Positions 31,215-42,469 are shown, numbered from the stretch's first letter. The stretch is 64,000 nucleotides of DNA from Euleptes europaea (GCF_029931775.1 NC_079312.1:11787821-11851820); one strand, 5' to 3'. Numbers and translations are program-made. Notes: generated from the letters alone by a model not told the origin.

Positions 31215-31442
31215 CCATAGCAAGTTGTGTGTAGTGGTTAGAGTATCAGACTAGGATCTGGGAGACCCAGGTTCGAATCCCCACTCAGCCATGGAAGCTT
31301 GCTGGGTGACCTTGGGCCACTTACACATCTCAGCCTTAACCTCCACCTCACAGGGTTGTTGTGAGGATAAAAGAGAGGAGATGGATATAAGTGGCTTTGG
31401 GACCCCATTGGGGATAAAGGTGGGGTATAAATGAAGTAAATA
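31215..31442 (+). mobile_element. tRNA-derived SINE (second family), full length
   Basis: Head GTAGTGGTTAGAGTATCAGA, B box GGTTCGAATCC, body CTTGGGCCACTTACAC and CAGGGTTGTTGTGAGGATAA, tail GGTATAAATGAAGTAAATAA. Confidence 0.9.
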
Positions 31443-31477
31443 AACTACCAGGCTGCCACTTCTGAAGTCTAGAAAAC

Positions 31478-31735
31478 TAAGACCCTAAGAACCCTGCTGG
31501 ATACAACCAGTGCTCTATGGTACACCATCCTTTCTCACAGTGGCCAACCAGTTCCTCTGGAGGTCCAACAACAGAGAGGCCAAGGCTTTCCCATGATGTT
31601 GCTTCCTGGCACTGGGATTCAGAGGCTGACTGCCTCTGAAGGTGGAGGTTTCCTTTAGTCACCATGGCTGGTAGCTGCTGATGGACCTATCCTCCATGAA
31701 TCTATCCAATCCCCTTTTAAAGCCTTTTCTAGCAC
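31478..31735 (-). mobile_element. CR1-type LINE 3' fragment
   Basis: Antisense CR1 tail: CACAGTGGCCAACCAGTTCC, CTTTAGTCACCATGGCTGG and CTCCATGAATCTATCCAATC, as at 44655 and 47335. Confidence 0.65.
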
Positions 31736-32259
31736 CTTTAAAAGCCAGAGAAATCAGAGGACTGAGCCTGCTCTCTCTCCAGGTACAACATCTGCTCTAC
31801 CTCTGAGGTACATCCACCTCCCCTAATCCCCAAACTAGTGTACGCTCTTCAGGCATTGTCTTCTTAACTAAATCACAAAAGATATGCTGCTCCTGCACCT
31901 GGAGGTCCCATTCTTAGCTCCCCTGACAGTATCTTGATTAGCATGCTCCACGTGGGGTACATTTCAGGTCCAGCACTGCAAAAAGCGGACAGAGCCCGCC
32001 CAAGTTTTTTGAGGTTCTTTCCTCAGTGACCACAATATTATATCTTTGAACAAAGAGGGGTGGAAGGAATACTTTCCCTGATGTGGAAAGCAAAGAGTGG
32101 GATGGACCCTGCTGGGACTAGAGCCCTCTGCAAGTAGGGGGAAGGGGTTGAAGAAGGTGGGGGTGCTGTGGCTCCTGCTATGTACCCCGAATGCCTCCCC
32201 CTCGACTCACACGCACACCCGCTCTCTCCCTCCACCCCCTGCAAAATTGCAAAACCAAC

Positions 32260-32370
32260 CTTTCTGCTCCAAACAGGAAAATCAGCCTCAACAGTTTCAA
32301 CACGCCCCCCCCCCCCCGTTCTGGATGGGTTTTCTAGGAGAAGGGCTCTCTCTCGCTTTAACCCTTTAAA
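32260..32370 (-). promoter_or_regulatory. Gene B noncoding first exon / promoter, tentative
   Basis: By position (1.9 kb upstream of the SCAN exon) and by TTTCCTGTTTGGAGCAGAAAG with a donor-like G|GTTGGT at 32260, this looks like the first exon. The donor is weak. Sequence upstream has homopolymer C/G runs. Confidence 0.35.
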
Positions 32371-32502
32371 TCGCTACAGGATTAGAATGGCTAGAGGGGG
32401 GGGAAAGGTTTGAAGGCGGTACCCAAGGACTTCACTGAACAAAGATTTGAGATGCCTCAACCGATGCAGGTTTAGCAAAACTAGGAATAAACTAGCAGAA
32501 AC

Positions 32503-32859
32503 TGTCGCGGGAGCTGGCAGATTGTGCCAACGTCCAGGAATGACCACCAAAACCACTGGAGCTTATAGAAATGCAGTTGTTTATTTACAGTGCTAAATAC
32601 ACACTCTATCCACCATAATCTCCCGACACAGACTCATGGAGTCTAACACTTATATACATAATACCACCACCAGGCATCAATTAGTAGTTCAGGCTGAGTC
32701 ACCCTACAGGTGCAACACATCACCTCAGCCTCTGGCCTCAACTGGTTCTGGCCTCCTAGGGGCTTTCCAGGCCATTGCATCAGCCCAGGTTGACAGTTAG
32801 ATCCCCTACATCTAACTCTGCCTGCCACAGCTAATATGACAGCCTTGCATATTCCAACA
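32503..32859 (-). mobile_element. Solo LTR with 5-bp target duplication
   Basis: 357 bp beginning TGTCGCGG and ending CCAACA on the plus strand, flanked by GAAAC at 32498-32502 and 32860-32864. On the minus strand there is a TATATAAG box and, downstream, an AATAAA signal, the usual LTR layout. No internal region remains. It is unrelated to the 300-bp LTRs at 18.8 and 25.1 kb. Family (gypsy or endogenous retrovirus) undetermined; a fossil left by LTR-LTR recombination. Confidence 0.75.
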
Positions 32860-33042
32860 GAAACTACGTTACCGCTGAATATTGCCATTGTCAATAGCCT
32901 GTATATATGGGCTTCAAAGTCACCAATGGGGAGGGGATGATTAGGGAATGTCTTAAAACCACTGGGAACCTCTTGATCCGTTTAAGCCCGAGCATTTTAG
33001 AGTCTGCGGATCGTTCGCCTCCGAAATGCATAGCTCCGTCCA

Positions 33043-33256
33043 GGGTTGCCAACCTCCCGGTGGGACCTGACGATCTCCCGGAATTAAAATTGACCAGCAG
33101 ACTACAGAGATCCGTTCCCTTGGATGAAACGACTCCTATGAAGGGTGGACTTTATGGCATTATACCCCACCGAGGTCCCTCCTCTGCCCTAACCCCACCT
33201 TCCTCAGGCTCTGCTCCCAGATCTCCAGGAAGTTCCCAAGCAGGAGTTGGCAACCC
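33043..33256 (+). mobile_element. TA-family miniature inverted-repeat element
   Basis: GGGTTGCCAACCTCCC at the left, GGAGTTGGCAACCC before TA at the right, with the family's internal blocks. Confidence 0.8.
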
Positions 33257-33546
33257 TATGGAAGGCAGATAAAGGGCAAAAAAGCATGTTCGCTTTAGCC
33301 TCCTTTATTCCCTGTTTCAGCCAGGACTCAGCCAGGAATGACGCAGGGTGCTGGACTAACAGGGCTCTTTCTGGTTGGTATCTGGTTGGAGAAACAGGAT
33401 GCCAGACTCAAAGGACCTTGGGGCTGATCTAGCAGGGCTTTTCTTGCATTTTATGCAAGCCTGCCTTTGAAAAGAGTGTAGAGACTGGTCCAACAACAAA
33501 AATGTTCAGGGCTTTAAAAGTATATCTCAGGCAGCAGTATGTCAAA

Positions 33547-33609
33547 GATATATCCCATATCATCTGCCTGGGGGCAAAAGATATATCCCATATCATCTGC
33601 CTGGGTGCA
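33547..33609. repeat. Tandem duplication of about 31 bp
   Basis: Two copies of a unit with the core ATATCCCATATCATCTGCC. Confidence 0.85.
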
Positions 33610-34384
33610 AAAGTCATCATAGGAGGGATTGCTCATTAAGAGCAGTGGGTGGGAATAAATCATGCAAGGCCTGTTCTACTGTGTAGTTTCAGGTGAGTAG
33701 CAGTGTTAGTGTGTAGGAGCAGAACAAACCCCAAGTCCAGTAGTTCCTTAAAAACCATCTAATTTTCCAGGGACAAAGTGAGACAAAGCTCACTTTGTCA
33801 GATACAAATAAGAATGAAGAACTATCAGCCCTCTTATCCAGGTCAGAAGGTGAGAGGGATGTTCCCAAGAAGATCCCTATGGTCCCTTCCCACCTTCTGA
33901 CCTGGATCGAAGAGCTGACTGAAATTCTCTACAGTGTAGTTATAAATGCCTTTAGACATGGAGATAGGCCATAACGGCATTTTTCAAAATAAAAATATAT
34001 AATTAATGCTACTATTTTGTTTGAATAAGTTTCCAATCTAATTTGTACAGTGGTGTCTACTCTTGTTTAATCAGAAGTGTAATAAAATTTTAGAGAAAAG
34101 TAGAAAGCAGAATAAACACAGTATGCTACATACTATAGGAGGATTTTTAAAAAATATTTTAACCAAATAAAACATGGTTCTGAAAAGCTGTCTCAGCTCC
34201 CACAACAGATTACATTTCAGCTCAATGATGAGAAACCAAAAAGCTTTGCTGGCATTCCTTCCCCCCCTCAGACTCTCTTTTACAGTGATGATGCCTAATT
34301 CACAATATGAGCTTCTGTTTCAATTGGCGAATATTAGTGGCGTTTATGCTGTGAGAATGATTATTCCCAAGAGAATGGTGATGG
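33610..34384. other. Intergenic, possible paralogue 3' flank
   Basis: No gene. Parts of 33460-34000 resemble 38630-38980 (GCCTGCCTTTGAAAAGAGTG against GGCTGCCTTTGAAGAGAGTC). Confidence 0.4.
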
Positions 34385-34575
34385 TGGAAAGCGCTGTCAA
34401 GTTACAGCTGATTTGTGGCAACCCAACAAGGCAAGAGACTAACAGAGGTGGTTTGCCATCGCCTGCCTCTGCATAGCAATCCTGGACTTCCTTGGTGGTT
34501 TCCCATCCAAATACTAATCAGGGCCAATCCTGTTTAGCTTCTGAGATCTAATGGGATAAGGCTAGCCTGGGCAAT
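34385..34575 (-). mobile_element. 5S rRNA-derived SINE, antisense
   Basis: GCTGTCAAGTTACAGCTGAT at the tail side and TTAGCTTCTGAGATCTAAT in the 5S side; nearly full length. Confidence 0.85.
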
Positions 34576-34599
34576 TCAGAATATAAATGGTGCTTGGTT

Positions 34600-34835
34600 A
34601 TTTTATTTTACTTTAGTTATATCCTACCCTGCCTTTCCTCCAATGGAGACCCAAACTGGCTTACATGGTTCTCTCTTCTATTTTATCCTCACAACAACCC
34701 TGTGAGGTAGGTTAGACTGAGAGGGTATGACTGGCTCAAGATCATTCAGTGAACTTTCATGGCAGAGTGGGGATTCGAACCTGAGTTTCCCAGATCTAAG
34801 TCCAACACTCTAACCACTATACCACACTGGTGTGA
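34600..34835 (-). mobile_element. tRNA-derived SINE (second family), antisense
   Basis: The minus strand reads GTGGTATAGTGGTTAGAGTG, then GGTTCGAATCCCCACTC, with the body to the AT-rich end near 34600. Confidence 0.9.
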
Positions 34836-35214
34836 TACATTTACACGTTTTTCTCCCGAGAATAATCACAGCCACTTTGTAACAACATATAGTAACACAT
34901 ATTCTAATAAATGACTTGACAAGATTAGCATATCAATCATAAATGCATGAAATGTTGCCAGTTGTCATAATGCATTTTTTGTGATTTAAATGTGCTTTAT
35001 AAGAACATTTTCTCTCTGGATTTAGCTGTCTTTTTTTCTTGGCAATGATTATCCTGTCAAGGTGGGGGTTGATTTATCTGGTTTTCCTCCAGTACACTAT
35101 TTCATATACATTTAGAAATTTAGTTTAATTGAAACTTCTGTAATCCACAAACATTTTTAGATTTTATTTGCTTACATGAGGATTTTGAAGAGAGTACAGA
35201 AAAAACAGATCTAG
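34836..35214. other. AT-rich intergenic, nothing recognised
   Basis: No feature seen. Confidence 0.5.
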
Positions 35215-35345
35215 TCCAGCCATTAAAACCAATCAACAAAATCATGTAATTAAAATAAAAATTACTCACTATTCTGTGAAGAAGGTGCAACCACTAAAAA
35301 CAAGCCCCAACTATAGATCAGATAACATCAGATCTGGTCTACAAC
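35215..35345 (-). pseudogene. Duplicated 3' flank of a zinc-finger gene
   Basis: It resembles 39735-39860 downstream of gene C (CATTAAAACC, AAATCATGTAATTAAAAT, AACCACTAAAAACAAGCCCC). No finger exon follows upstream, so it looks like a leftover of a deleted paralogue between B and C. Confidence 0.45.
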
Positions 35346-35357
35346 AGGTACTTTCTA

Positions 35358-35559
35358 GTGTTGCCAGGTCCCTCTTCGCCACCGGCGGGAGGTTTTTGGG
35401 GTGGAGCCTGAGGAGGGTGGGGTTTGGGGACGGGAGGGATTTCAATGCCATAGAGTCCAATTGCCAAAGGGACCATTTTCTCCAGGTGAACTGGTCTCTA
35501 TCGGCTGGAGATCAGTTGTAATAGCAGATCTCCAGCTAATACCTGGAGGTTGGCAACCC
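35358..35559 (-). mobile_element. TA-family miniature inverted-repeat element, antisense
   Basis: It ends ACCTGGAGGTTGGCAACCC before TA, with inner CTCCAGGTGAACTGGTCTC and GGAGATCAGTTGTAAT. The left end is mutated. Confidence 0.75.
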
Positions 35560-35779
35560 TAGTACTTTCACTCGTTTGCCCGCAGTCTGTCTCGTTTGTT
35601 CCTTGGAGTTATGCATGCATTTCCCCTCTATTAGAGATTACCTCGCTGCCAGCCTTCACAAACCCAGGGTCTTCCCATTCCTCTGTTAACCCGATTCTTC
35701 CACCTCATTCTTCCTGAGCTCAGCCTGGGTTAAATCCCCATGCATAAGACAAAGTGTGGAGCACGTAAGCTTGGTTTCT

Positions 35780-36040
35780 CTCACAGCCAATTACAAAGCA
35801 GTGTGTAAAGAGGCGGGGATTCAAATGCTTCCTGCTTTTTGGGAGTTCTTTCTGGGCAGAAGAATGGACTTTTAAAAGGAGGCTTGGGTCCCCCCATTCC
35901 TTTTAGGGTGATCCGTTTTGTTTTTGTCATTTAAAATGAACTTTGGCTGGTCACTTAGATTTCCGCGGGGGAGGGGGACTTCTCTCTCAAGAACTACAGC
36001 CAATCACAAAGCGGCATTTCAAGGGGCGGGCTTCTTGTTG
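35780..36040 (+). promoter_or_regulatory. Duplicated CCAAT box plus GC box
   Basis: Two similar blocks 210 bp apart: CAGCCAATTACAAAGCAGTG with AGAGGCGGGGATTC, and CAGCCAATCACAAAGCGGCA with AAGGGGCGGGCTTC. CCAAT and GC boxes in this order are promoter-like. No gene follows on the plus strand, so this may be an orphan or repeat-borne promoter. Confidence 0.3.
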
Positions 36041-36938
36041 TGAGCTTGGAGACTGCTGGTGCATAGATTCCCAACAGGAAGGCATGGATGGGTCCAGCAA
36101 ACAAGGAACCTCAGGTAAAACTCCCATGCATAAATGACCATTGCTCAGCAGCAAAGTGCATTGCAGGAACCCTTTAGAACATTCCAAACTCATCCTTTGC
36201 TCCTGTCCTGGTGGCCGCTTCACCACTCTTCCTGGAGTTCTTCTGCTGGCTGCTTGTCATACTCTGCCATGAGCTTCAAACTTCTAGTCCTCTGTAGCTC
36301 ACTGTGCCCACATCCCCCTTGACTGTCCCTTCATGTCTCCTTGCTCTGCTTTCCATCCTACACATCCTCAAATGCTGCCATATGCTTTCCCTGTCTCCTC
36401 TTTCAACACATCTCCTGCCACGTCCAGTCTGGGAAGGCATTTTGCTAGATGAATTTCTGCCTCTTGTGTAACTGGGGAAAAGAGAAAGGCTTTGGTATCC
36501 GATCATGTGAGTTCTAGGAGAACCAGAACCAGGGAAATCTCTAAGCCTTCAAAGTAGCAGGATTTCATTCTGACTGCACTTTATTTCATTCCAATGCAGC
36601 ACCATATCAAAACACCTCTGAACAGACTAAAATAAGGCTGAGGCTAAAATGCAAACACACTACTAGGGTAAATGGGGAATGTGTACTTTTCAGAGTCCAC
36701 AAGCCTTCATGATACAAGTCAGTCACACAATCTCAATCAGACTTACCTCAAAGGATTGTCATGCAGCTAAAATGGAGGGGAGGAGAATGTAAGCTGCTTC
36801 AGTTCCCTGCCGGGAGAAAGGTTGGTTTGACCTTTGTTGTAAATCTAATGTTGCCTACAGTTTGTCAGGAAAGGATGGTCTCTGAGGCTGTTGCTTCATT
36901 CAATATTGCTGTAGCTCTTTTATCAGTAGGCAGAGCTA
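36041..36938. other. Intergenic, no gene seen
   Basis: Only a worn SINE tail near 36740-36810. Confidence 0.5.
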
Positions 36939-37662
36939 GGGTTGCCGACTCCAGGTCGAGAAATTCCTGTAGGTTTGGCGATAGAGCTTAGGTGGGGCAA
37001 AGTTTGAGGAGAAGTGGACCCTCAGCTTGGTATAATACCACAGGAGCCATTTTCTCCAGGGGAACTGATCTTTGCAGTATGGAAATCTATTTGAACAAGT
37101 GGGGGCCCGTGAGACTTACGGGGGGGGGATTGACTCCCCCCTTTGCCCAACTGAGTCCAGGCTCCCTTCTAATCCTTGTTGTGGCTTCAGGCCTCTGCAG
37201 CCACCATAGGCCCAGCAGCAGTGGAGTCTGGAAGCAGCCCCAGGTCCAGAGTAGCTCCTGGACCACTGGGCCTGCAATGGCTCCCGGATTCCACTATCGC
37301 TGGGCCTGGAGGGGCTCCTGGGTTCCACTACCGAAACTGGCCCCAGAGCGACCCTCTGACCCCATCACAGTTGGGCCTGGAGCAGCTCCTAGATTCCACT
37401 GCCACCACCTCCTTCAAAACACAACCCACCCCCAAAAGTAATATTTTTAGGTTTTCAGGTTTTTCTGTAAACCTGGGGAGTCATTCAAGTTTGCAGACCT
37501 ATCTGGGTCTTGATCTTTTCTACTGCGACAGACTAGCATGGCTACCGATCGTGATCTATCTGGTTTATGTCAGTGTGGCCCCACAGATTAGGCCACGCCA
37601 CACAACTATTAGAATATAAAGTTCCAGGAGATCTCCAGGCCCCACCTGGTGGGTGGCCAACC
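36939..37662 (-). mobile_element. TA-family miniature element interrupted by about 540 bp
   Basis: The left part (GGGTTGCCGACTCCAGG to GAACTGATCTTTGCAG, 36939-37078) and the right part (GGAGATCTCCAGGCCCCACC to GGCCAACC, 37622-37662, before TA) are one element. They are split by a proline/serine-rich frame region with no recognised identity. Confidence 0.6.
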
Positions 37663-37869
37663 TAGGCAGAACTGTTCATTCATTATTCAACCTACTGTTA
37701 AATATTGTGAGCAGAGTGCATGGGTACACCTCTAGTCTAAAGCAATAAAAGGACGCACATGTCTGTCTGCCCGTCCATTCGTGCCAGGCATAACTCAGCA
37801 CAAAATAAAGCTAGGAGTCCCAGATTTCGTAGCGTTTTAGGTGACTCATACCTCCTGCTTTGTCTAGAG

Positions 37870-38090
37870 CAGGGTTGTCAAACGTCAGACCTGCGGGCTG
37901 GATCTGCCCCCTTGAGAGCTCTTATCCGACCCACAAGCCAGTCCTGATCTGGGCTCGTGAGCCCACTGCAGGCTCAACAGCTGAGGCAGTCACCCCAACT
38001 CTCAATCTGGGCTGGCAAGGAATGCCCAGCCTGACCAAGTGACATTTATGTTATATCCAACCCTCGTAACAATTGAGTTTGACACCCCTA
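37870..38090. mobile_element. Non-autonomous hAT element, second copy
   Basis: Ends CAGGGTTGTCAAAC and GTTTGACACCCCTA, with the 8-bp duplication GTCTAGAG at 37862-37869 and 38091-38098. Longer than the copy at 7646 by an internal GC-rich stretch. Confidence 0.9.
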
Positions 38091-38139
38091 GTCTAGAGTA
38101 TTATTTCAATGAGCACAAACACACATGAACCTGCTTTAA

Positions 38140-38320
38140 ACTTTATCAGAAGATTGGTTAATCAAGGTCAGTACTGTCTATTCATACTGGCAGCAGCTCT
38201 CAGGTTGCAGTCTTTCACATCACCAATTGCCTGGTCCTTTTAACTGGAGATGCTGGGGATTGAACCAGGGACCCGAATGCCATGCAGATGCCCTCTCACT
38301 AAGCCATGGCTCTTCTTCCT
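38140..38320 (-). mobile_element. tRNA-derived SINE, antisense
   Basis: The minus strand reads CATGGCTTAGTGAGAGGGCA and GGTTCAATCCCCAGCATC, then the body. Confidence 0.85.
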
Positions 38321-39054
38321 CAGGAACATCTCTTAACTGGCAAACTTGCCTGAGGGTTTGTTTTATAAAGGAGGAAATATACTCAACCGTCCCTGTCTGT
38401 GCTGCTTCTAACTTCAAGGCTTCCAGAGAGAATATTGTCCCTTCCATTGCAAACCACAGAGGGATGGAGATAACGTGGACCAGGATGTTTCGACTACCTT
38501 CATTTTTGGCATTACAACTCCCACTATCACCCTGAAGCTGGCAGTCAATTTTGAGACTCCTTGCTTTATTTTATGATAAATGACACCTGCCACAGACAGA
38601 CATGCAAATCCTTTTATTATTAGTCGTAAGGCTGCCTTTGAAGAGAGTCTAGAAACTCTTCCAAAACTGCTACGTTTTCGTAGAGACAAGCTGATAGGAA
38701 CATATTGCTCTCAATTTTGTTAAATCTACTTTGGTTGCCAGCTCCTCTCGGTCCTAATTTTTTTTTTAAGGTAACACAGTCTCAGACTTAGGATGTCAAA
38801 GGTCATCTCCTGCTACATCAACTGCCCTGGCATCAAGGTCCTCACAGGAGGGCCTTCCCTATGTGCTCATACTGTAAGTACAGAGGGTGGCAAAGGAAGG
38901 GAGGGATTTCTGCTCGGTAAATTTATAGATATCATTAGACATTAAGATAGGAGCATCTTCCAATTCAAAAGCCTACACAGTTGCATACAAAACTTTCCAG
39001 ATGTTTATTTATCTCCCTAGTCTCTTTTGAACTGATTCAAGTTTTCTCCGGGAG
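38321..39054. other. Intergenic, no gene seen
   Basis: No supported gene; a weak match of 38630-38980 to 33460-34000 is noted under findings. Confidence 0.45.
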
Positions 39055-39245
39055 GAAAGGTGGCGTGGTATAGCCCAATCTTATCAGATCTCAGAACTAA
39101 GCAGGGTCAGAACTTGGAAGGGACATGACCAAGGAAGATACTGCAGAGCAAGGCAATGGAACACCACCTCTGTGTCTCAATTGCCTTAAAAGCGCATTGC
39201 TGGGGCTGCCAGGAGTCAACTGCAACTTGGCTGCCAGGTTTTCCT
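39055..39245 (+). mobile_element. 5S rRNA-derived SINE, diverged
   Basis: AATCTTATCAGATCTCAGAA then CTAAGCAGGGTCAG and a worn body and tail. Confidence 0.65.
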
Positions 39246-39264
39246 CACATAGGCATTTCATTAG

Positions 39265-39315
39265 TCAGTCTAATTAAAGCTCTTTCCACACTCCAAGCAT
39301 TTGCAGATTTGATTT
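39265..39315 (-). pseudogene. Zinc-finger fragment
   Basis: The minus strand reads CKCLECGKSFN then a stop, the first half of a C2H2 finger isolated in noncoding DNA 700 bp below gene C. Confidence 0.55.
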
Positions 39316-39747
39316 TATTCAGAAAAATTCTGAAGAAATCCTAGATCAGGGATCCCCAAACATTTTGAGCCTTTGGATATCTGACACAAGGAGGTGAGCA
39401 CAACCAAAAAATGACCGTTGCACAAGGCAGAGCTGATCAGAAAATGTCAGGAGGTTAGGTAATGTATAACTCTGTAGCTCTTCACCATTTGTGGCAGAAG
39501 CTCTGTTTAACAGGATGCGTTTAAAAATTAACATATTTTTCAAAAAAAAATTAAGGAATACTCATCTGTCAGTGGCAGATCTCCACTGGCCAATCAGAAG
39601 TTCTGCTAGCCCCAAGTGGCCCCCAACCACTTTCTAAAAATATTTGGCAGATCAGCAAAGGTGTCAAAGGGTGCTCTGATGCCCATGGGCACCACATTGG
39701 GGACTCCTGGCCTAGATAAAACAAAACTCTCTCCATCATTAAAACCG

Positions 39748-39753
39748 TTTATT
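39748..39753 (-). terminator. Candidate polyadenylation signal of gene C
   Basis: AATAAA on the minus strand about 290 bp past the gene C stop. No transcript evidence. Confidence 0.35.
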
Positions 39754-40040
39754 GAAATCATGCAATTAAAATCGCAAATGAGTTATTAGGCAGGGTATTC
39801 CATGGAGAAAATGTAACCACTGAAAACAAGGCCCAAGTATATGAATCTGACATCAGCTCTCATGCCACAATTGATTAATTTTTATGTTGCCCTCCCAGAC
39901 TTCTTTTAACACTATGGATGCCTTGGTAGTAAATGTCTAGGAAATGTCATGGGCAGATTCTCCCTTCCCTCACATACTAATTTCTTGATGAGAAATAATG
40001 CTTATTGCTGTGATTCAAGCTGTTTCTGCATTCCAAGCAT

Positions 40041-41326
40041 TTACACTGTTTCTTCTATGGTCATTCTCACAAGATTTGATTGATCACAAAAAGTCTTGCT
40101 ACAGCCTGAGCATTTATACTGGTCATTCTCTGCATGAAAACTTTGAGCAGAACTGAGGAGTGCACTCTGACCAAAATTCTTTCCACACTCTGTGCATTTA
40201 TATGGCTTCTCCCCTGTGTGAGTTACCTTATGTTTTAGAAGGCTTGATAGAGCAAAGAAGCTCTTGCTACAGTCTGAGCATGTGTAAGGTCTCTCCCCTG
40301 TGTGGAGTCTTTGATGTCCACGAAGGCTTCCCCTATGACTGAACCTCTTTCCACATTCCAAACATTTAAATGGTTTCTCTCCTGTATGGACTCTCTGATG
40401 CTGAATAAGACTTGCTTTATCGTAGAAACTCTTGACGCAGTATGAGCAGCTATAAGGCTTCTCCCCTGTGTGGATTCTCCTATGTCTGACAAAATTGGTG
40501 CTCTTGTTGAAGCTCTTTCCGCATTCTGAGCATTTAAATGGTTTTTCACCTGTGTGGATTCTTTGATGTTGAAGAAGGCTTGATTTATCACACAAGGTCT
40601 TCCCACAGTCTGGGCAGCTGTATGCTTTATCCCCCGTGTGCATTCTTTGATGTCTAGTAAAGTTTGCCCTCTGATTGAAGTTTTTCCCACACTCCAAGCA
40701 CTTATATGGTTTTTCCCCAGTGTGGATACGCTGATGTTGAATAAGGCTTGATTTATCACTGAAATTCTTGCCACAATATGAACAGCTATGCACTTTCTCC
40801 CCTGTGTGCATTCTCCGATGTCTAGTTAACTTTGAGCTCTGAATAAAGCTCTTTCCACATTCCAAACATTTATATGGTTTTTCCCCTGTGTGGATTCGTT
40901 GATGTTGAATAAGGCTTGACTTATCACACAAACTCTTGCCACACTCCAAGCATTCAAAAGGTTTGTCCCCAGTGTGGAGTCGCTGATGGGATTTAAGGGT
41001 TGCACTGCGATTGAAACTCTTTCCACATTCTGTGCACTGATATGGTTTCTCTCCTGTGTTCAGCATCCCACATTCTGTAAGGTCCATCTGGATTCTCCAC
41101 TGAGCATCGAGGCAGTGCTCTGTCTGTTCTGTTTGCTGGACTGGGATTTCATGGAAGTCACCAATGTGACAAGGAGTGGATTTTTCTGTCCTCTTCTCCA
41201 TGTGGTTGTCTTCCTCACTTGTTGGTCCACCTTGATCCCAGAAGTTCTCTTTCAGCTCTTCACATTTGGCTTGTTCTGCCGGTACTTCATATGGCACTTC
41301 CTCATTTTCACCCTCCCCTCTACAGC
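40041..41326 (-). CDS. Gene C, last exon: 12-finger C2H2 array
   Basis: Terminal exon of gene C. The acceptor GCCTGCAG ends at 41327, phase 1. The linker has [11 protein letters not shown] and CHIGDFHEIPVQQ, shared with D and E. Ten intact fingers follow (first YQCTEC, tenth YTCSDC). Finger 11 has Ala for its first zinc-binding His (LLSSAQSFH), and finger 12 breaks off after SNLVR with the stop soon after. Fingers 2, 4, 6 and 8 are nearly the same ([12 protein letters not shown] type) and alternate with another type, so the array grew by two-finger units. Fingers 7-11 align with fingers 3-7 of gene D. Below the stop another Cys pair (KCLEC) is still visible in another frame. The predicted protein of four exons is about 825 residues. 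It is likely a nuclear DNA binder with an unknown target. Confidence 0.9.
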
Positions 41327-42469
41327 CTGCAGGCATAAAGAGAGGAACTTGGTAAGTGACCATTAGAGAAACAAAACCTCAAACCCCACCCTCCTATAAA
41401 TCATGTGTGTGTGTCCCTGTTTTCTCCTCATTGGCCAGGGCCTCCTACAGAGTGATTATCTCTGTCCCTTATCTTTCAATTAACACTTTTATGTCAAATG
41501 TTACTAGTGCTTGTTTTGCAGAGAATCACTAAGCAGAGTTATCCCTTCTAATCTCCTTGACTTCAACAGGCTGAGAAGAATGAGATCCTGATGCATAGAC
41601 AAAGGCCAACACACCAGAAGTTTATGCTGTAGCAACTGGAACCCTAAAGGTGCTAGTGGTAGAGATTCCAGTTGTTTATTACACCTGTTCCATTATGGAG
41701 TCTCTTAAGGCCCAGAATTGCAGAACCATTTCCCTCAAAGTTAAGACCTCATTAGTATGAAGGGGCTCTTTGGCACTGGAACAAGTCAGGAGACCACAGT
41801 GCTAAAGAAGACAGTCTGAGCAGGGATAGTAGAACTTGGGGCGTAAGTACACCCTTGCTGAGGGATCTCCACAATTCTCACACATCAAAGGGCTCCAGCA
41901 CACACCTGCTGTCCTTTACCCTTCCTCCGTGCCAGGATCAATCCAGGAGAGAGGGGTTGGGTTTGGGAGCTGCAAGGCCTTTGGAAGAAACAAAAAAGGC
42001 CTGTTGCATCTCACAATTCTCACTAAAAAATAACAACTCTTATACAATTTCAGCCTTTCTGTGAAAGACACAGAACAAAACTATCTCTTGTAGAGATTGC
42101 ACCAGGATGTGGATGCCTTTGTTGACATGAGAGATTGTAATTGTAAATCCTATTCCCAACACAGCTGTGGCAGGGAACCACCAAGCATCTGTACATGTGA
42201 TCAAGAGGGACAGAGAACTCCCTATAAATTCCACATGTGCTGGTCTACACTTCACCAACATATCCAGAAGGGGTAGCAGCACTAGAGATGACCTAGGATG
42301 GATCGACCTGGTTACTTGGTGTTCTCTTTTCCTCTGAAACAACATGTCAGATGTTATTTACCCAATCCATTCATTCAAATAGCTTTCTCCAACTTGTGCA
42401 TTTTGTCAAAAGCAAAACAAGTCTTGGCTCATTCTGAAACTTCTCCACTTTGCAAATCAAGCTTGTAGA
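41327..42469. other. Intron of gene C, no exon seen
   Basis: No supported feature; the frames at 41836-42345 lack domains and splice sites. Confidence 0.5.

Noticed and set aside
37080-37620. Pro/Ser-rich plus-strand frames as a possible gene
   Set aside because: Overlapping frames with repetitive GLQ and SRS words lie inside a split miniature transposon; no domain or splice pattern.
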